Below are positions 1 through 11,145 of a stretch of 64,000 nt of DNA, in pieces. The DNA lies in assembly GCA_963682175.1 (NCBI GenBank), contig OY821791.1, positions 22,909,826-22,973,825 of the forward strand, in the 5' to 3' direction. The notes beneath the pieces were generated by a model that did no database searches, had not been told where the DNA came from, and saw only the letters and a program-made list of their open reading frames with translations. Source of the DNA: Triglochin maritima. Lineage: Eukaryota > Streptophyta > Magnoliopsida > Alismatales > Juncaginaceae. The stretch's first letter is position 1. Every line of letters starts with the position of its first letter. Both the position numbers and the translations under genes were made by a program.

Positions 1-51
1 CGCTTCAACGCGGCCGTGCACTTGCGGTTAAATATAAAACGAGATCAATCA
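1..51 (+). repeat. U5 tip of an Athila-like LTR, plus orientation
   Basis: The bases read as the end of an LTR (GCACTTGCGG motif, ending in ATCA). The same stretch appears reverse-complemented at the left ends of the minus-strand LTRs at 19955 and 41217. It abuts an oppositely oriented LTR piece at about 52, so the two are head to head. The rest of this LTR lies left of the window. Confidence 0.6.
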
Positions 52-662
52 ATCCTCCTACTTTAGTGTGTGCTTCAAGGCCTCACTTCTAGTAGGAAGA
101 ATAGCCACTTAAATTATGGAGTGATTACAATGGAAGGTGAAGAGTTCTATTTATAGCCATGGAAAAAGGCAAACCGGGACAATCCCCCGATGTGGGACTA
201 AAAAGATACCAAAAATTGCCTAAAAATCCTCTAATATATGTGCTGGAGAAATTTTAGCGGATTTGGGCCAAAATGGACCGCCAATTGGCGGTCTATATGG
301 TTCAGATCCTGCTCATTTTTGTTGTGGGCTTTTCTTGGTATATTTTCTGGTCTTGGATGCATTTAATTGGTTTGTTGGAGCTCCGACCCGAATCGAATTG
401 CTAAAATACTCCCCATGATGGTGTGGAGTATTCTGTTTTGCTCTTAGGTCCTTCTGTCTTACGTTCAGGTCCTTCTCCCTTGCATCTCAGTCCCCAGATC
501 TCACAATTTAGTTTTTTTTCGCAGCTTTTGGGTCCTTTTATGCTTCATCTCTTCAAACCTATTTATTCCTGAAAACTAAACATAAAACTCATAAAATAGC
601 ATTGTTTAGGTGAAGGATAATGGATATAAGATACAAATATAAGCATGAAATGATGTCAATCA
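52..662 (-). mobile_element. Partial Athila-like LTR (U3 and promoter part)
   Basis: This matches the right 600 bp of the minus-strand LTRs at 19955-21495 and 41217-42630. It ends at 662 in GATGTCAATCA, the U3 start shared by the family. A minus-strand TATA box lies at about 147-157 (TATAAATAG read on minus). An 18-bp perfect palindrome, GACCGCCAATTGGCGGTC, sits at 276-293, about 120 bp upstream of the TATA box. The U5 half, about 900 bp, is missing. It interrupts the copia-1 LTR that continues at 663. Confidence 0.7.
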
Positions 663-1032
663 AGTACATTCAAGTTAGTGTTGAACAACTTCCATCACCT
701 TCCATTGCATTGTAATGCTTCGAGGAAGCTCGCTCTCAAGTTGTGAGAGGAGAATTGAGCAAGGTGAGGGTGTTCGCAAGGCTCAAATTATAAGAGGCTT
801 TATATTCGACCGAGAACGAAGAGATTAGTGAATTCTAGAGTAGGGAACAAAGGAATGATCGGAACTTGAGGAGAGGACTAGATCACGGTGGTGTGATCGA
901 AAACCTATAAAATCTCCAGAGTCGACTTTTGGTTTGCAATATTTTTATTACTACTTTTTATTTTGCATTGTTTAGTAAAATTAGCATATAATCTATTAAG
1001 CCCCTCTAGATTAGTGATGGATCTAATTTACA
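663..1032 (+). mobile_element. 3' part of the 5' LTR of copia-1 (Sirevirus-like)
   Basis: The R/U5 portion resembles 32640-32981, the end of the LTR of copia-3: both carry TTGTGAGAG, GAGGGTGTTCG and a CCTATAAAA stretch, then a GTGATGGAT/GTGATTAGA-type tail. It ends in CA just before a primer site. The LTR start was removed by the LTR fragment ending at 662. Confidence 0.65.
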
Positions 1033-1034
1033 TT

Positions 1035-1046
1035 TGGTATGAGAGG
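1035..1046 (+). other. Primer-binding site, degenerate (tRNA-iMet type)
   Basis: TGGTATGAGAGG resembles TGGTATCAGAGC, the initiator-Met tRNA primer site usual for plant Ty1/copia elements; an intact version is at 54290. It lies 2 bp after the LTR end and 30 bp before the gag start. Confidence 0.65.
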
Positions 1047-1075
1047 ATAATTTTACTCATTTAGTCCATTTAGCC

Positions 1076-2700
1076 ATGGAGAGTAACACTAATCAACTTA
1101 GGGAAGGATTATGTACTACTAGACTCCCTTTGCTTACCGGTGATAATTATGCCCATTGGAAAAATAGAATGAGGATTTACATCCAATCTTTCTCCTTAAA
1201 AATGTGGATCTTCCTTGGTGTTAAATATGTTCCACCTACTAATAAGGTGTTAATTGAATTCTAAACATATGAACATATTTTCATACGATGTAGACAGTCA
1301 AGAATATGGTAGAATTAGTGGATGTGATACAGCTTATGGAAATTGCTTGAACCTCACCATGAAGGATCATCTAGAATAAAAGAAACGAGGGGGTATATAT
1401 TCATACACAAATTTGAATTATATTCTATGCAACCCGGTGAAAGTATAAGCGAGATGAACCCTTGCTTCACCGAGATTACTAATAATTTGAAAATTCTTAT
1501 TAAGAAGGTGAATGAAGGTAACAAGGTGCGGAAGATTCATCGATGTCTCTCAAGCAATTCAGAGAAAAATATAACTGCCATTGAAGAGGCTTAAGACCTT
1601 AACACCATGTCAATGGAGGATCTCATCGGAAACCTTATGGGTAATGAGATTCAAATGAAGGAGTGGAAAGAGGTGGAGAGCTCGTAAAAGAAAGAAAAAC
1701 CAATTACCCTCAAAGCTAGCTTTAAATCTGAAATGTCAGATGACGAGGAGAGTGATGACGAGCTTGCCACAATGGTTAAGAGGTTCAAGAAGCGTTGGGT
1801 GAAGGAGAAATTTCAAAGAAAGAGGAGGGATGATGGAAAAAGTTCCAAAGGTCCCAATTTCTATGAATGTGACAAAGTTGGGCATATAAAGAAAGATTGT
1901 CCCTTAATCAAATTCAAGGAAAGACAAGAGAAAAGGAGAAGAGAAAAGGAAGATAAAGAAGGAGGTCCAAAAGAAGAGAAAAAGGGAATAAGGAAAAGAG
2001 AAAGGTCCATGAGGCAACATGGGATGGATCATCCGATTCATCCTCTGGTTCATGAAGTGAGTCGGAAAATGAAGAATCTCACCTATGCCTCTACCCTCAA
2101 GAAAAGGTTGATGGAGAGTTGTGTAGTGGATCTTCATCAAGTGTGAAATATGAGCCCAACACTTGTCAAGTTGCCAAAGATGGGGAAAAAGAGGTACTCT
2201 CAACTCATGATTCTAGCTCACATGCTGAATTGCTTGATGCCTTTCATGAATTACTTGAGAAGTGTGAGCTATCAAGGCATAAAAGTAAACACTCTAGGAA
2301 AGCTAATCATGATCTTACATGCTTGAATGAATCATAATTATCAAATGAAATTGATAAGCTGGTCATGGGAAATAATGGCCTGAAACATCTCAATGACAAA
2401 TCTCATGCTAAGGAAATACAAAATCTTAGAAAATGCAATAAACAATTCAGAATTAATCTTGAGTAATTTACAAGATAAAGAAGATGCTAGACATGTTGCT
2501 TGGTAGTCAAATTCAATCATTAGAAAAGAATGGTCTAGGATATAAGCACGAAAAGAAAAAGTCTAAGAGTTACTTTGTCCATGCTTCAAATGGTCTCGTG
2601 AAAAAGAAATATTCTTCAAATGTTGTGGTACCTAGAACCAACCAAGTTTCGATACCTGAAGATAATCCCAAAGGACCCAAATAAATATAGGTACTAAAAT
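1076..2700 (+). pseudogene. gag: Ty1/copia gag pseudogene (copia-1)
   Basis: This is the capsid polyprotein of a Ty1/copia element, in at least five frame-shifted blocks: 1076-1264, 1343-1594, 1733-2146, 2119-2337 and 2484-2684. The first block has the plant copia gag N-terminus (TTRLPLLTGDNYAHWKNRM). The second has the UBN2-type MQPGESISEM segment. The third carries a zinc knuckle, FYECDKVGHIKKDC, whose first Cys is replaced by Phe, followed by a Lys/Arg/Glu-rich stretch. The last block has the LDMLLGSQ motif shared with copia-2 and copia-3. Frameshifts and stops make it non-functional. The family assignment is firm; the lineage (Sirevirus-like) rests on relatives in this window with repeated polypurine tracts. 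Confidence 0.85.
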
Positions 2701-2848
2701 CATATTCTTCTTCTTTGGATGTAGGTGAAGAAGGGGATGTGGATCGTGGATAACGGGTCTCGAGGCACATGACGGGAGACCACTCAATGTTGAAGACTTT
2801 GAAATAAAAGAAGGGTCAAACCGTCACATTTGGGGACAATGCCAAATT
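2701..2848 (+). pseudogene. Copia-1 protease remnant
   Basis: A frame-shifted relic of the aspartic protease start is visible: WIVDNGSRG stands where copia proteases have a WI-DSG-SRHMTGD motif. A T-stop-KKGQTVTFGDNAK segment follows. It ends abruptly at the truncated minus-strand LTR, and the integrase core that should follow is missing. Confidence 0.7.
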
Positions 2849-4171
2849 AGATCCACTAGGAGGTGTGTCAACTTTGGTTATTTCGAAGTCAAGTGGAGAA
2901 TAAAGGGGAGAATAAGTTTATTAAACTAAACTAACACTAAACTAGTAAGCAACAAACAAGGAAGATGAAAGCATGAAAAGAAATGAAACTAAAATAAGTA
3001 ACTATAAAAGCAAACTGGAATTCAGGAAGAGAAGCCCCAAGGGGTGGAGTGTGTATACACATGAAATAAAGTGGGGAGGAATGCATTCAATAGGGTACAA
3101 GTGCTGGTTGTGTTTTTATGCATAGTCCCAATTGTTGTGGCAAGACCTATCATCCAAATCACTACAGTTGATTAATATCAGTATAAACAAGTTTGTTATT
3201 AAGAACCTAAACAAACATGGGATGTACCTAATGATTCTTGGAGAAACCATCAACTTAAGTATTCTCTTTTATTCAAACAAGCTTACCCACATTCATCACA
3301 TAAAGCAAAAGATAGCATTCATCACATTCTTCATGACATGTATAAACATCAACTCCACCCCCAAAGGGGGATGGAACTACTCACTACTCATTAAACTACG
3401 AACGACATTAAGAAAAGGAAATATTCTAATTACTTCTACTAAGACAACAAAAATAAGCTAAGCATGCAAGAATTAAAAGAGAATACAACATTAAAACAAA
3501 CTAAGAAGAATTATTTTATTTACATGACTCACATTACAAGTAGTATTCTTCTCCACTTGAGTTTTTCTCCAAGGCTTACTCTAAGTAGAGAGAATGCCAC
3601 CAATAAATGGGTAAATACAATGGAGGAAGAAAAGTTCTATTTATAGGCATGCAAAAAAGGTAATTGGGGACAATCCTCTGATGTGGGACTAATATAACCA
3701 TCCAAACATGAATATAAACACCATAACCTACATCTGAGCCGAAGATGGTTGAATTTGGATCATAATGGGCTGCCAATTAGCAGTCCATAGTTGCTGATTG
3801 GCGGTCATAAAATGCTGGATCCGACTAGTATTCGTCTGGTGCCTTTACATCTTCAATTATTAATGTTAGGTGCACCCGGTTTGGCCATGGAGAATATGTG
3901 AGTGGATTTATCATAATACTCCTCATGGTGGTGTGGAGTTTCTCGATTTGCTAATTGGTCCTCTTGGCTTGCATCCAGGTCCTTTCCTCTTGCATATCGG
4001 TCCATAAGTCTCACCAATCAGTCCTTTTTCTAACGTTTTGGTCCTTTTGTGTCTCTTCTTCTCAAACATTTTTATTCCTGAAACTTAAACATAAAACTCG
4101 TTACATAGCATTGCTTAGGTTCAAAATAGAGGATATAAGATACGAATGTATGCATGATGAGATGTCAATCA
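2849..4171 (-). repeat. 3' LTR of the minus-strand Athila-related element
   Basis: It is collinear with 8480-9711: both share the GAGGTGTGTCAA start, a TTACATGACTCACATTACAA stretch, the minus-strand TATA box (3637-3647) and the GATGTCAATCA end. It lacks the terminal U5 sequence that precedes the matching point at about 8485. The U3 palindrome is at about 3768-3785. Confidence 0.8.
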
Positions 4172-4190
4172 AATACCCTTACACCTATGT
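4172..4190 (-). other. Polypurine tract
   Basis: Read on minus, AGGTGTAAGGGTATT lies directly before the LTR start TGATTGACATC. The same arrangement (AGGTGGTGGGGTATT before TGATG) is at 28098-28112 in the complete Athila-type element. This fixes the LTR to the left as the 3' LTR. Confidence 0.65.
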
Positions 4191-5780
4191 TTCGCTAGTC
4201 TAGAGAAAAACAATGAAAGGAAAACAAAGAAGGGAAAAACAAACCAAAAACAAGATAGGTCCTAACTCACTTTTGTAGGAATCACGGTTGCACTTAGCAC
4301 GTGCAACAAGCTATTAAACCCCCTAGCCATGAAGGAGGAGGAGTGTTGTCTCCTGAGGGTTTTCAGCGGATATACCCACAAAATCCGAACTTAGATGCAT
4401 TATTAAACCAAAGAACACGACTTGATGGACTCATTTTTGTGGATCATTGGATACGATAATACTACGGGCCAACTCTATATAGGTATTTAGTCCACACACC
4501 TAGCCTAATAAACCATTCGTGTAAGTTAGTTAAGGACTTAAGTGAAAGGCATGGGCAACCTTAACATCCTCAAGTGATACAAAGTATAAAGTCCATTAAG
4601 GTTCTTTTTTGCATTGCCATTTCTTTTCTTTTTCTTTTTCTTTTTCTTTTTCTTTTTCTTTTTCTTTTTGTTCTTCTCTTTTTTTCATTTTTATTTTTTA
4701 CTGGTTGGTGTGTTATTCTCCCAGGGTCAGGTTTCGTGCATCATTAGCTATGAGGACTTACACTATAACGTACACCTTTCCCCACATCTCCACATAGGAC
4801 GATCCCTACCACCCGTGTAATAGGAGTTCGGTCGGTGCATCCCTAGTCATATTACTTGAAAGTACCAGGCACTAAGTCCCCTCAGACCTAATTTCTCAAG
4901 TGGTAGGAAACTCACAACAAGAGAGAATACCCTACGCACTTATTTGTTATCTACACATGAACCAAAACCCCTACACTTATAGTTTCACAAAAGGAGTTTA
5001 AATGTCCCTGACTACGACAAACTAATTATACCAACAAACACAAATGATTAGACTCACTAGGTTTAGGGTGGACTTCTTTATTTATTTGAGTATCGAAACC
5101 CTATGATTAATCGCCCTCCTGAGGGAAAACCGGGGTGCATTCGTATGACTAGATAGCACTTAGAGCCGGTGTACTAGATATCCTAATGCATCAAGTTCAA
5201 GTCAATTTTGGGAGCTTCCTTTTTACTTTGCACTCAATAGTTTTGCACATTCTAAACACATAAAACCCACAACAATTTTCTTTCGCAAACACATGAAGAT
5301 TTTGAAAGAAATGTGACAATTTTAAAGCACTGAGCAAGCAATAGAAGACAAGTCACCCAAGGATCATGGCAAACAGATATATCGATATTAAATGCAACAC
5401 ACTAACATGATCCTAACAATGCACACAAAAGAAAACAAAACAAAGGGAAAAGACTCGGCTGTGTACACACGTAAAAGACCCCCCACACTTCATATATTGT
5501 CCTCAATGGATGTAAGCAGTATACTACATGGATATATAAATGAAAAAGAAAATATTTCACCAACATGAAACACAAGGAAAGCTTCATGGTCATGTTGAAG
5601 GACACAAACCCAAATTTTCCCTCAAAACCTGTGAAATACTTAAGAAGAGGGACAAATACGTGAACAAATTAGGCCTAAATACACATGGGTTGGAGTCCAC
5701 AACAAGTTGTGCTCACTCTTGGAGTTTTTTTTTTCTTTTTTTCTTTTTGAAATATAACTATGTACAAAAATAAGTTCACA
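4191..5780 (-). other. 3' non-coding region of the Athila-related element
   Basis: No coding capacity is evident. Landmarks on minus are a GAGGACAATATATGAAG then GTGTGGGGGG motif (about 5515-5475), which is the analogue of 27069-27106 and 51537-51560, and a stretch shared with the plus-strand copy around 51830-51920 (GGATATCTAGTACAC). Near the polypurine tract, GTTGCACGTGCTAAGTGCAA at about 4280-4310 matches 28004-28024. Confidence 0.6.
4617..4669. repeat. (TTTTTC)n microsatellite
   Basis: About nine hexamers of a pyrimidine-only repeat. It creates spurious Phe/Ser-only reading frames on the plus strand, which are not genes. Confidence 0.95.
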
Positions 5781-7320
5781 TCTTCAGTTGTCAAAGGACA
5801 TCAAATGAGAACCTCAAAAGTGGGTTAATGCACTTGGAATGGGAACATGACACCACGCGGGGCCAAAATACTCATTTGTGGGCCTCCTCACAAAGTGCAC
5901 AAAATGCAAGGAGAGGTTCATGAATTAGATGCAAGGGTGTGTGATTGAAAGGATCAAACCGAAAGAGCTCAAACCTCTCAAGAATTTGGAAATATTGTGC
6001 AACGGAAGAACAATTTCTCCCGTTGCGGTATTGAGGTTATGATCGTCAATCCAAACTTTCCAACCAACATGCTGGTGGATTGGAACGAGGTCAAGAACCT
6101 CATTATGCATGTCGGACTCACCAGGCGAATAGAAAGTGGGTCTCTTACCAAAGGTATCCTCTAAGGAATTCCCAATACCCTCATTAGCAATGTAGTTGTT
6201 TGATGTCCCATCACTTTCAAGATGATTAGGAATAATAGTGAGAGGAAAACTCTCATCAGGTGTATGAAATTAAGGGTACTAGGGAACTCTAGCTCCACCA
6301 CAGGTGAGTCCTTAGGAGGCACAACAACAAAGATCATGTGGCTCAAGGACCACGAGGTAAAAAGAGAAGGCACAATCCTATGCCAACTTATAATGAAGCT
6401 AGTTCATGCTATTCCCAATTTGAATCGAATCCCCCACCAAGTGATCGTGAACTGAAACCCCAAGTCCCTCAGACTGACTAGGAGTTTAACTTTGAAAGAT
6501 TGTGCTTTAAATTTGTGGATATGGTGGTGGTTCGATATCAGAAGATAAATCTTCATGTTGACAAGAAAGGTCACCTCCTCACGTTCACGTAATTGTTGTA
6601 TGATCTGAATCACTTGCATTTGCAGATTTTGCATGGAATGTTGAGTGGTTTCCATGAACGTAAGGAGAGTTTGTTTTAAGGAATCATGTATGTGGTAAAC
6701 TGGGATGTCCAATTCCAAATTTTGGAGATTTTAGGGTTGAGTGTTTATGGGCTGAGAATGAGTCCAATGATTGGTTATGGGTGGTGATTGGTAGGGATAT
6801 GGGTATTCGGAAGGAGAATAATGGAGTGGGTATGATGTATAAAGATTTGAATCAATATTGTATCCACATGAATCTATCCCTCTTGGGTAGTATGCGGATG
6901 TGTAAAGGTCACATTGAGCATTTTGGGTAAATGTATGCTCATACTGAAGCTCTGGGGAACATAAGGACATTCCCCAATAATGTGACCATTCCACCCACAA
7001 CAGTCACACAGTACGACTGTTGGAGCCACCAGTGCACTCATGTTGTCTACCGTACGCATGAAAGAGACCAAAGGTTGTTGTAATGTCTCAGTTTGTTGAC
7101 AAGCATATGATCTGACATAACTAGATGGTGGTCTAGCATTCGGTGCCTCTCTCATATTATCCCAATCTGAAGACTGTTCAACCACAAAATTAAGATTGTC
7201 CCAACCATATGTGGTGTTTGTCTGAGCCACCCCATGATGCATGGTTCTGGAATACCAGGGAGAATAGTCTTGGTCCGAACAATTAAATGGATGGTCACCC
7301 ATGTAACCACCCATCTCGAC
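5780..7320 (-). pseudogene. Unusual gag-like gene of the non-autonomous element
   Basis: Reading leftward from about 7314, the first part (to 6874) holds a DQDYSPWYSRTMHHG segment, a DWDNMREAPNARPPSSYV motif and a CCHC zinc knuckle, CDCCGWNGHIIGEC, followed by PYVP. A Tyr/Pro/Ser-rich linker follows (7000-6731), then a helical, Gln-rich segment (TQHSMQNLQMQVIQIIQQL; 6718-6404) like the coiled coil of Athila gag. A C-terminal block (6110-5925) contains KVWIDDHNLNT. The major capsid part of normal gag is not recognisable. Frameshifts and stops separate the blocks. The same order is seen at 49838-51261. Nucleic-acid binding is inferred from the knuckle; the rest is unknown. Confidence 0.6.
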
Positions 7321-7639
7321 AAAGAACTTTCTAGTCGACTCTCACCACCACAAGGCCAAGCCCACAAAAAGTGCTCGACTCGACCATAAAACGCTTACAG
7401 TGAGTGTAAAGGGGGAGGAGACTAGAACGTAGAAGTAGGTGAGAAGAAGATAACTCAAAGTAGAAGGGACGAATCCCTAAAACTAGCGTGGGTAGAGGGT
7501 GAGGGTAGAAGCCAAATCTAGCAAACACGGCTCAAGCAGTTTAAGGTCATTATAGGTCCTTACAGCTAGACGACGCCTAACTGCGAGGTCACACAGCCTC
7601 AACATGCCTCACCTCCCTACGACAAAGACCACAAAGCCC
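7321..7639 (-). other. Leader of the Athila-related element, gag-proximal part
   Basis: Non-coding. The segment at about 7560-7640, on minus, contains GTTAGGCGTCGTCTAG, which is also in the leader at about 49565-49580; a related GTTAGGAGTCGTCTAG is at about 24200. This ties the three leaders to one lineage. Confidence 0.5.
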
Positions 7640-8015
7640 AGACCGCCAATTGGTGGTCTACAGGATCCGGATCATGCTCAGATTTGTTGTGGGCTTTTCT
7701 TGGTATATTTGCTGGTCTTGGATGCATATACTTGGCTTGTTGGAGCTCCAACTCGAATCGAATTGCTAAAATACTCCCCATGATGGTGTGGAGTATTCTA
7801 TTTTGCTCTTAGGTCCTTCGGTCTTACGTTCAGGTCCTTCTCCCTTGCATCTCAGTCCCCAGATCTCACAATTTAGTCCTTTTTCCCAGCTTTTGGGTCA
7901 TTTCTTCAAACCTATTTATTCCTGAAAACTAAACATAAAACTCGTTACATAGCATTGTTTAGGTGAAAGAAAATGGATATAAGACACAAATATAAGCATG
8001 AAATGATGTCAATCA
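7640..8015 (-). repeat. Truncated Athila-like LTR inside the leader
   Basis: This U3-only LTR piece ends at 8015 in GATGTCAATCA and contains the U3 palindrome (7641-7658). It matches 276-662 closely. It stands in place of about 400 bp of leader, judged from the plus-strand relative (49090-49505). Confidence 0.7.
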
Positions 8016-8401
8016 GTCTACAAATGATGCACGACCTAGATGGCAATCAGTCTACTCTTTTGCTTTGACTTTAAAGGTCCAAATCATTAAGCAGGGGATT
8101 GGATGGTTTCTTGTTTAATCTGGGAACAGTCTACAGGTCGTAACATGTCAAATTGAGCTCCCAGACCACTATATTGAAAGAAACAACAAACAGAAGAAAT
8201 TATGAAGCAAGATATGCTCACCAGATTGCCAGTTGGCGGTCTAAAGCCGCTGATGGGAGGTCACAATGGCCTTTTATGCTCTCAAATTTCTCCTAGTCCC
8301 TCCCCTCAATGTTGAGATGTCCCTGAAACAAACAAAAACTCAAAACAAAAGATTAAATCCACTGGAATCGTCCAAACCAGAGTTTGGACAGAGCACCTCT
8401 C
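8016..8401 (-). other. Leader of the Athila-related element, LTR-proximal part
   Basis: Non-coding. On minus, GACCTAGATGNCAATC-like DNA next to 8016-8045 matches the leader of the plus-strand relative at about 49060-49090. A GCCAGTTGGCGGTC-like motif is at 8228-8242. Confidence 0.5.
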
Positions 8402-8415
8402 TGGCAATGGCACCA
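8402..8415 (-). other. Primer-binding site (tRNA-Asp type, two changes)
   Basis: On minus, TGGTGCCATTGCCA lies 6 bp inside the LTR end. The intact version at 23172, TGGCGCCGTTGCCGGGG, is complementary to the 3' end of plant tRNA-Asp(GUC). The identical 6-bp spacing supports the call. Confidence 0.75.
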
Positions 8416-8421
8416 AAAACC

Positions 8422-9711
8422 TGATTGAAATTAAGTTTAACCGCAAGTGCACGACCGTCGGTGAAGACGGGGCAAGTACGGGTAGATCCACCGGGAGGTG
8501 TGTCAATTTTGGTTCTTTCGAAGTCAAGTGGAGAATAAAGGGGACAAGAAGTTGATTAAACTAAACTAAGCTACACTAAACTAGTAAGCAACAAACAAGG
8601 AAGATGAAAGCACGAGAAGAAATGAAGCTAAACTAAGTAACTATAAAAGCAAGCTGGAATTCAGGAAGAGAAGCCACCAAGGGGTGGAGTGTGTGTACAC
8701 ATGAAATGAAGTGTTGAGGAATGCATTCAATAGGGCACAAGTGCCGGTTGTATTTTTATGTATAGGAAGTACATAATGGTTGTGGCAAGACCTATCATCC
8801 AAATCACTAACCCAATTGATTAATATGACTATACACAAGTTCGTTACTAAGAACCTAAACAAGCATGAGATGTACCTAATGATTATGACAGTAACCATCA
8901 AGTTAAGTATTCTCTTTATTCAATACTCATTAAACTACAAATGAAATTAAGAAAAGGGAACATTCAAATTACTTATACTAAGACATTAAAATTAAGCTAA
9001 GCATGCAAGAATTAAAAGAGAAGACAATATTAAAAAAAATCTAAGAAGAATTATTTTATTTACATGACTCACATTACAAGTAGCATTTTTCTCCACTTGA
9101 GGTTTTCTCCAAGGCTTACTCTAAGTAGAGAGAATGACACCAAACAATGGGTAAATACAAAGGAAGAAGAAGAGTTCTATTAATAGGCATGGAAAAAAGG
9201 TAACCGGTGACAATCCCCTTCTGTGGGACTAATGTAACCTTCCAAACATGAATATAAACACCATAACCAACATCTGAGCCAAAGATGGTTGAATTTGGAT
9301 CATAATGGGCCGCCAACGGGCGGTCCATAGCTGCTGATTGGGGGTCAAAAAATGTCGGATACGGCGAAAATTCGTTTGGCACCTTTACATCTTCAATTAT
9401 TAATATTAGGTGCACCCGGTTTGGCTATGGAGAAGTTACGAGCGGAATTGACATAATACTCCTCATGATGGTGTGGAGTTTCTCGATTTGCTAATTGGTC
9501 GTCTTGGCTTGCATCCAGGTCCTTCCCTCTTGCGTATAGGTCCATAAGTCTCACCGATCAGTCTTTTTTCTCACGTTTTGCTCCTTTTTGTGTCTCTTCT
9601 TCTCAAACATGTTTATTCCGGAAACTTAAACATAAAACTCGTTACATAAAATTATTTGGTTCAAAATAGAGGATATAAGACAAGATTGCTTGCATGATGT
9701 GATGTCAATCA
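8422..9711 (-). repeat. 5' LTR of the minus-strand Athila-related element
   Basis: The file-orientation start TGATTGAAATTAAG and end GTCAATCA are the reverse complements of the LTR termini. The element's primer site adjoins on the left. The TATA region (about 9177-9187) is mutated relative to the 3' LTR. The palindrome at 9308-9325 is CCGCC-AACGG-GCGG. Confidence 0.8.
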
Positions 9712-10095
9712 ACCATTCCTTGTGAAATTGATTTACCAAAGTACTTTTGGTGTGAAGCGGTCAACACCTCTTCATACATTCTTAATGATGTTTTTATTCG
9801 ACCAAACTTAAACAAAACTCATTTTGAACTTTTGTTTGGCAAACCACCAAAAAAATCTTATTTCAAAGCTTTTGGCTATAAATGTTTTGTCCTCAATACC
9901 AATGATAACTTAGACAAGTTAGATGCTTAATCCGATGAAGCCATATTTTTGGGATATTCGAGTAGGAGTAGAGCATATCGAGTCTATAATAAGAGAGCTA
10001 GATGTGTAGAAGAATCCATGCATATTCACTTTCAAGAGTAACCATGTAAGGATAATTCTAACCTTGATGATGAACTTATTGATCATATTCGAATG
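9712..10095 (+). pseudogene. Copia-1 integrase C-terminal part
   Basis: Copia-1 resumes directly after the inserted LTR. The translation shows PKYFWCEAVNTSSYILNDVF, then GKPPKKSYFKAFGYKCFV, a conserved stretch of plant Ty1/copia integrase C-termini. ESMHIHFQ and CKDNSNLDDELIDHI follow (the latter is also in copia-2 at 18488-18593). Several frameshifts and stops occur. The catalytic DDE core is absent, deleted at the 2849 junction. Confidence 0.75.
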
Positions 10096-10116
10096 TAACA
10101 TCTCAAGAACAATCCA

Positions 10117-11145
10117 ATGAGATACCTCAAGATCGGTGAGTTATCACAAGGAGTTGTTACTAGATCAAATGCTCTTGTTGTATGTGACTCTTATGCATTT
10201 ATATCTCAACTTGAACCTAAGAAAGTAGAAGAAGCATGTGATAAAGAATTTTTGTTAATGGTTATGCATGAAGACTTGAACCAATTCACTCGTAATCATG
10301 TTTGGGAACTTGTTCCAACACCCAAAGATCAAACGGAATTGGCACCAAGTGAATTTTTCGGAACAAGCTTGATGAATCTAGGCAAGTGGTTAGAAACAAA
10401 GCTAGATTACTCGCTCAAGGTTACAACCAAGAGGAAGACATCGACAATGATGAAACCTATGCTCCAATTGCTCGACTAGAAGAAATTAGAATGTTACTAG
10501 CTTATGCATCATACATGGAATTTAAACTCTTTAAAATGGATGTTAAAAGTGCATTCTTCAATGGTTTTATCAGGGAGTAGGTTTATGTTAAACCACCACC
10601 CGGCTTTGTGAATGAAACCTACCTGGACCATGTATTCAAGCTTACGAAGGCTCTATATGGGCTCAAGAAAGATCCAAGAGCTTGGTATGAGAGGTTGAAA
10701 AACTTCTTCCTTGTAAATGGATACACAATGGGGAAAGTTGACACCACTTTATTTACTAAGACTAAAAACAAAGATTTATTAGTAGTACAAATTTATGTTG
10801 ATGACATTATATTCGGTGTTGCTACTGATTGTCTATGCCAAGAGTTTTCGAAGTCTATGCAGGACAAATTTGAAATGAGCTTGATGGGTGAACACAACTT
10901 CTTCCTTGGACTCCAAATCAAGCAAACTTTGGAGGGAAACTTCATCAACCAAACCAAATACATAAGAGAACTTCTCAGGAGATTTGGGTATGATGATAGT
11001 AAGCCTTACAATACTCCATGAGCACAAGCTTCAAATTTGATAAAGATGAAGAAGGCAAAGAGGTTCACATTAAAAGGTATCGAGGTATGATTGGTTCACT
11101 TATTTATTTAACCGATAGTAGCCCAATATCATATTTAGTGTTTGC
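10117..11145 (+). pseudogene. Copia-1 reverse transcriptase, start of RNase H
   Basis: Ty1/copia RT in four blocks. Residues such as NHVWELVPTPKDQ mark its start, followed after a frameshift at about 10380 by VRNKARLLAQGYNQEED and MDVKSAFFNGFI. A TAG at 10578-10580 stands within the usual FL-G-I-EEVYV segment. The block from 10608 carries LTKALYGLKKDPRAWYERL and the catalytic YVDD at 10794-10805. After a stop at 11019-11021, a shifted frame contains RYRGMIGSLIYLT, the RT/RNase H connection. Copia similarity ends at about 11145. The enzyme is inactive as encoded. Confidence 0.9.

Larger units (their letters stand above)
2849..9711 (-). mobile_element. Non-autonomous Athila-related element, minus strand
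   Basis: In its own direction it reads: 5' LTR (9711-8422), tRNA-Asp-type primer site (8415-8402), leader, gag-like gene (7320-5780), long 3' non-coding part with a CAATATATGAAGTGTGGGGGG motif (about 5515-5475), polypurine tract (4190-4172), 3' LTR (4171-2849). No protease, RT, RNase H or integrase is visible. A truncated relative's LTR (7640-8015) sits in the leader. The leader, gene and 3' part are collinear with the plus-strand element at 47340-52134. It lies inside copia-1, but its left LTR tip (about 65 bp) and the neighbouring copia DNA are deleted, so no target duplication remains. Confidence 0.75.

Noticed and set aside
4609..4820. Two overlapping Phe/Ser-rich plus-strand frames
   Set aside because: They are translations of the (TTTTTC)n microsatellite.
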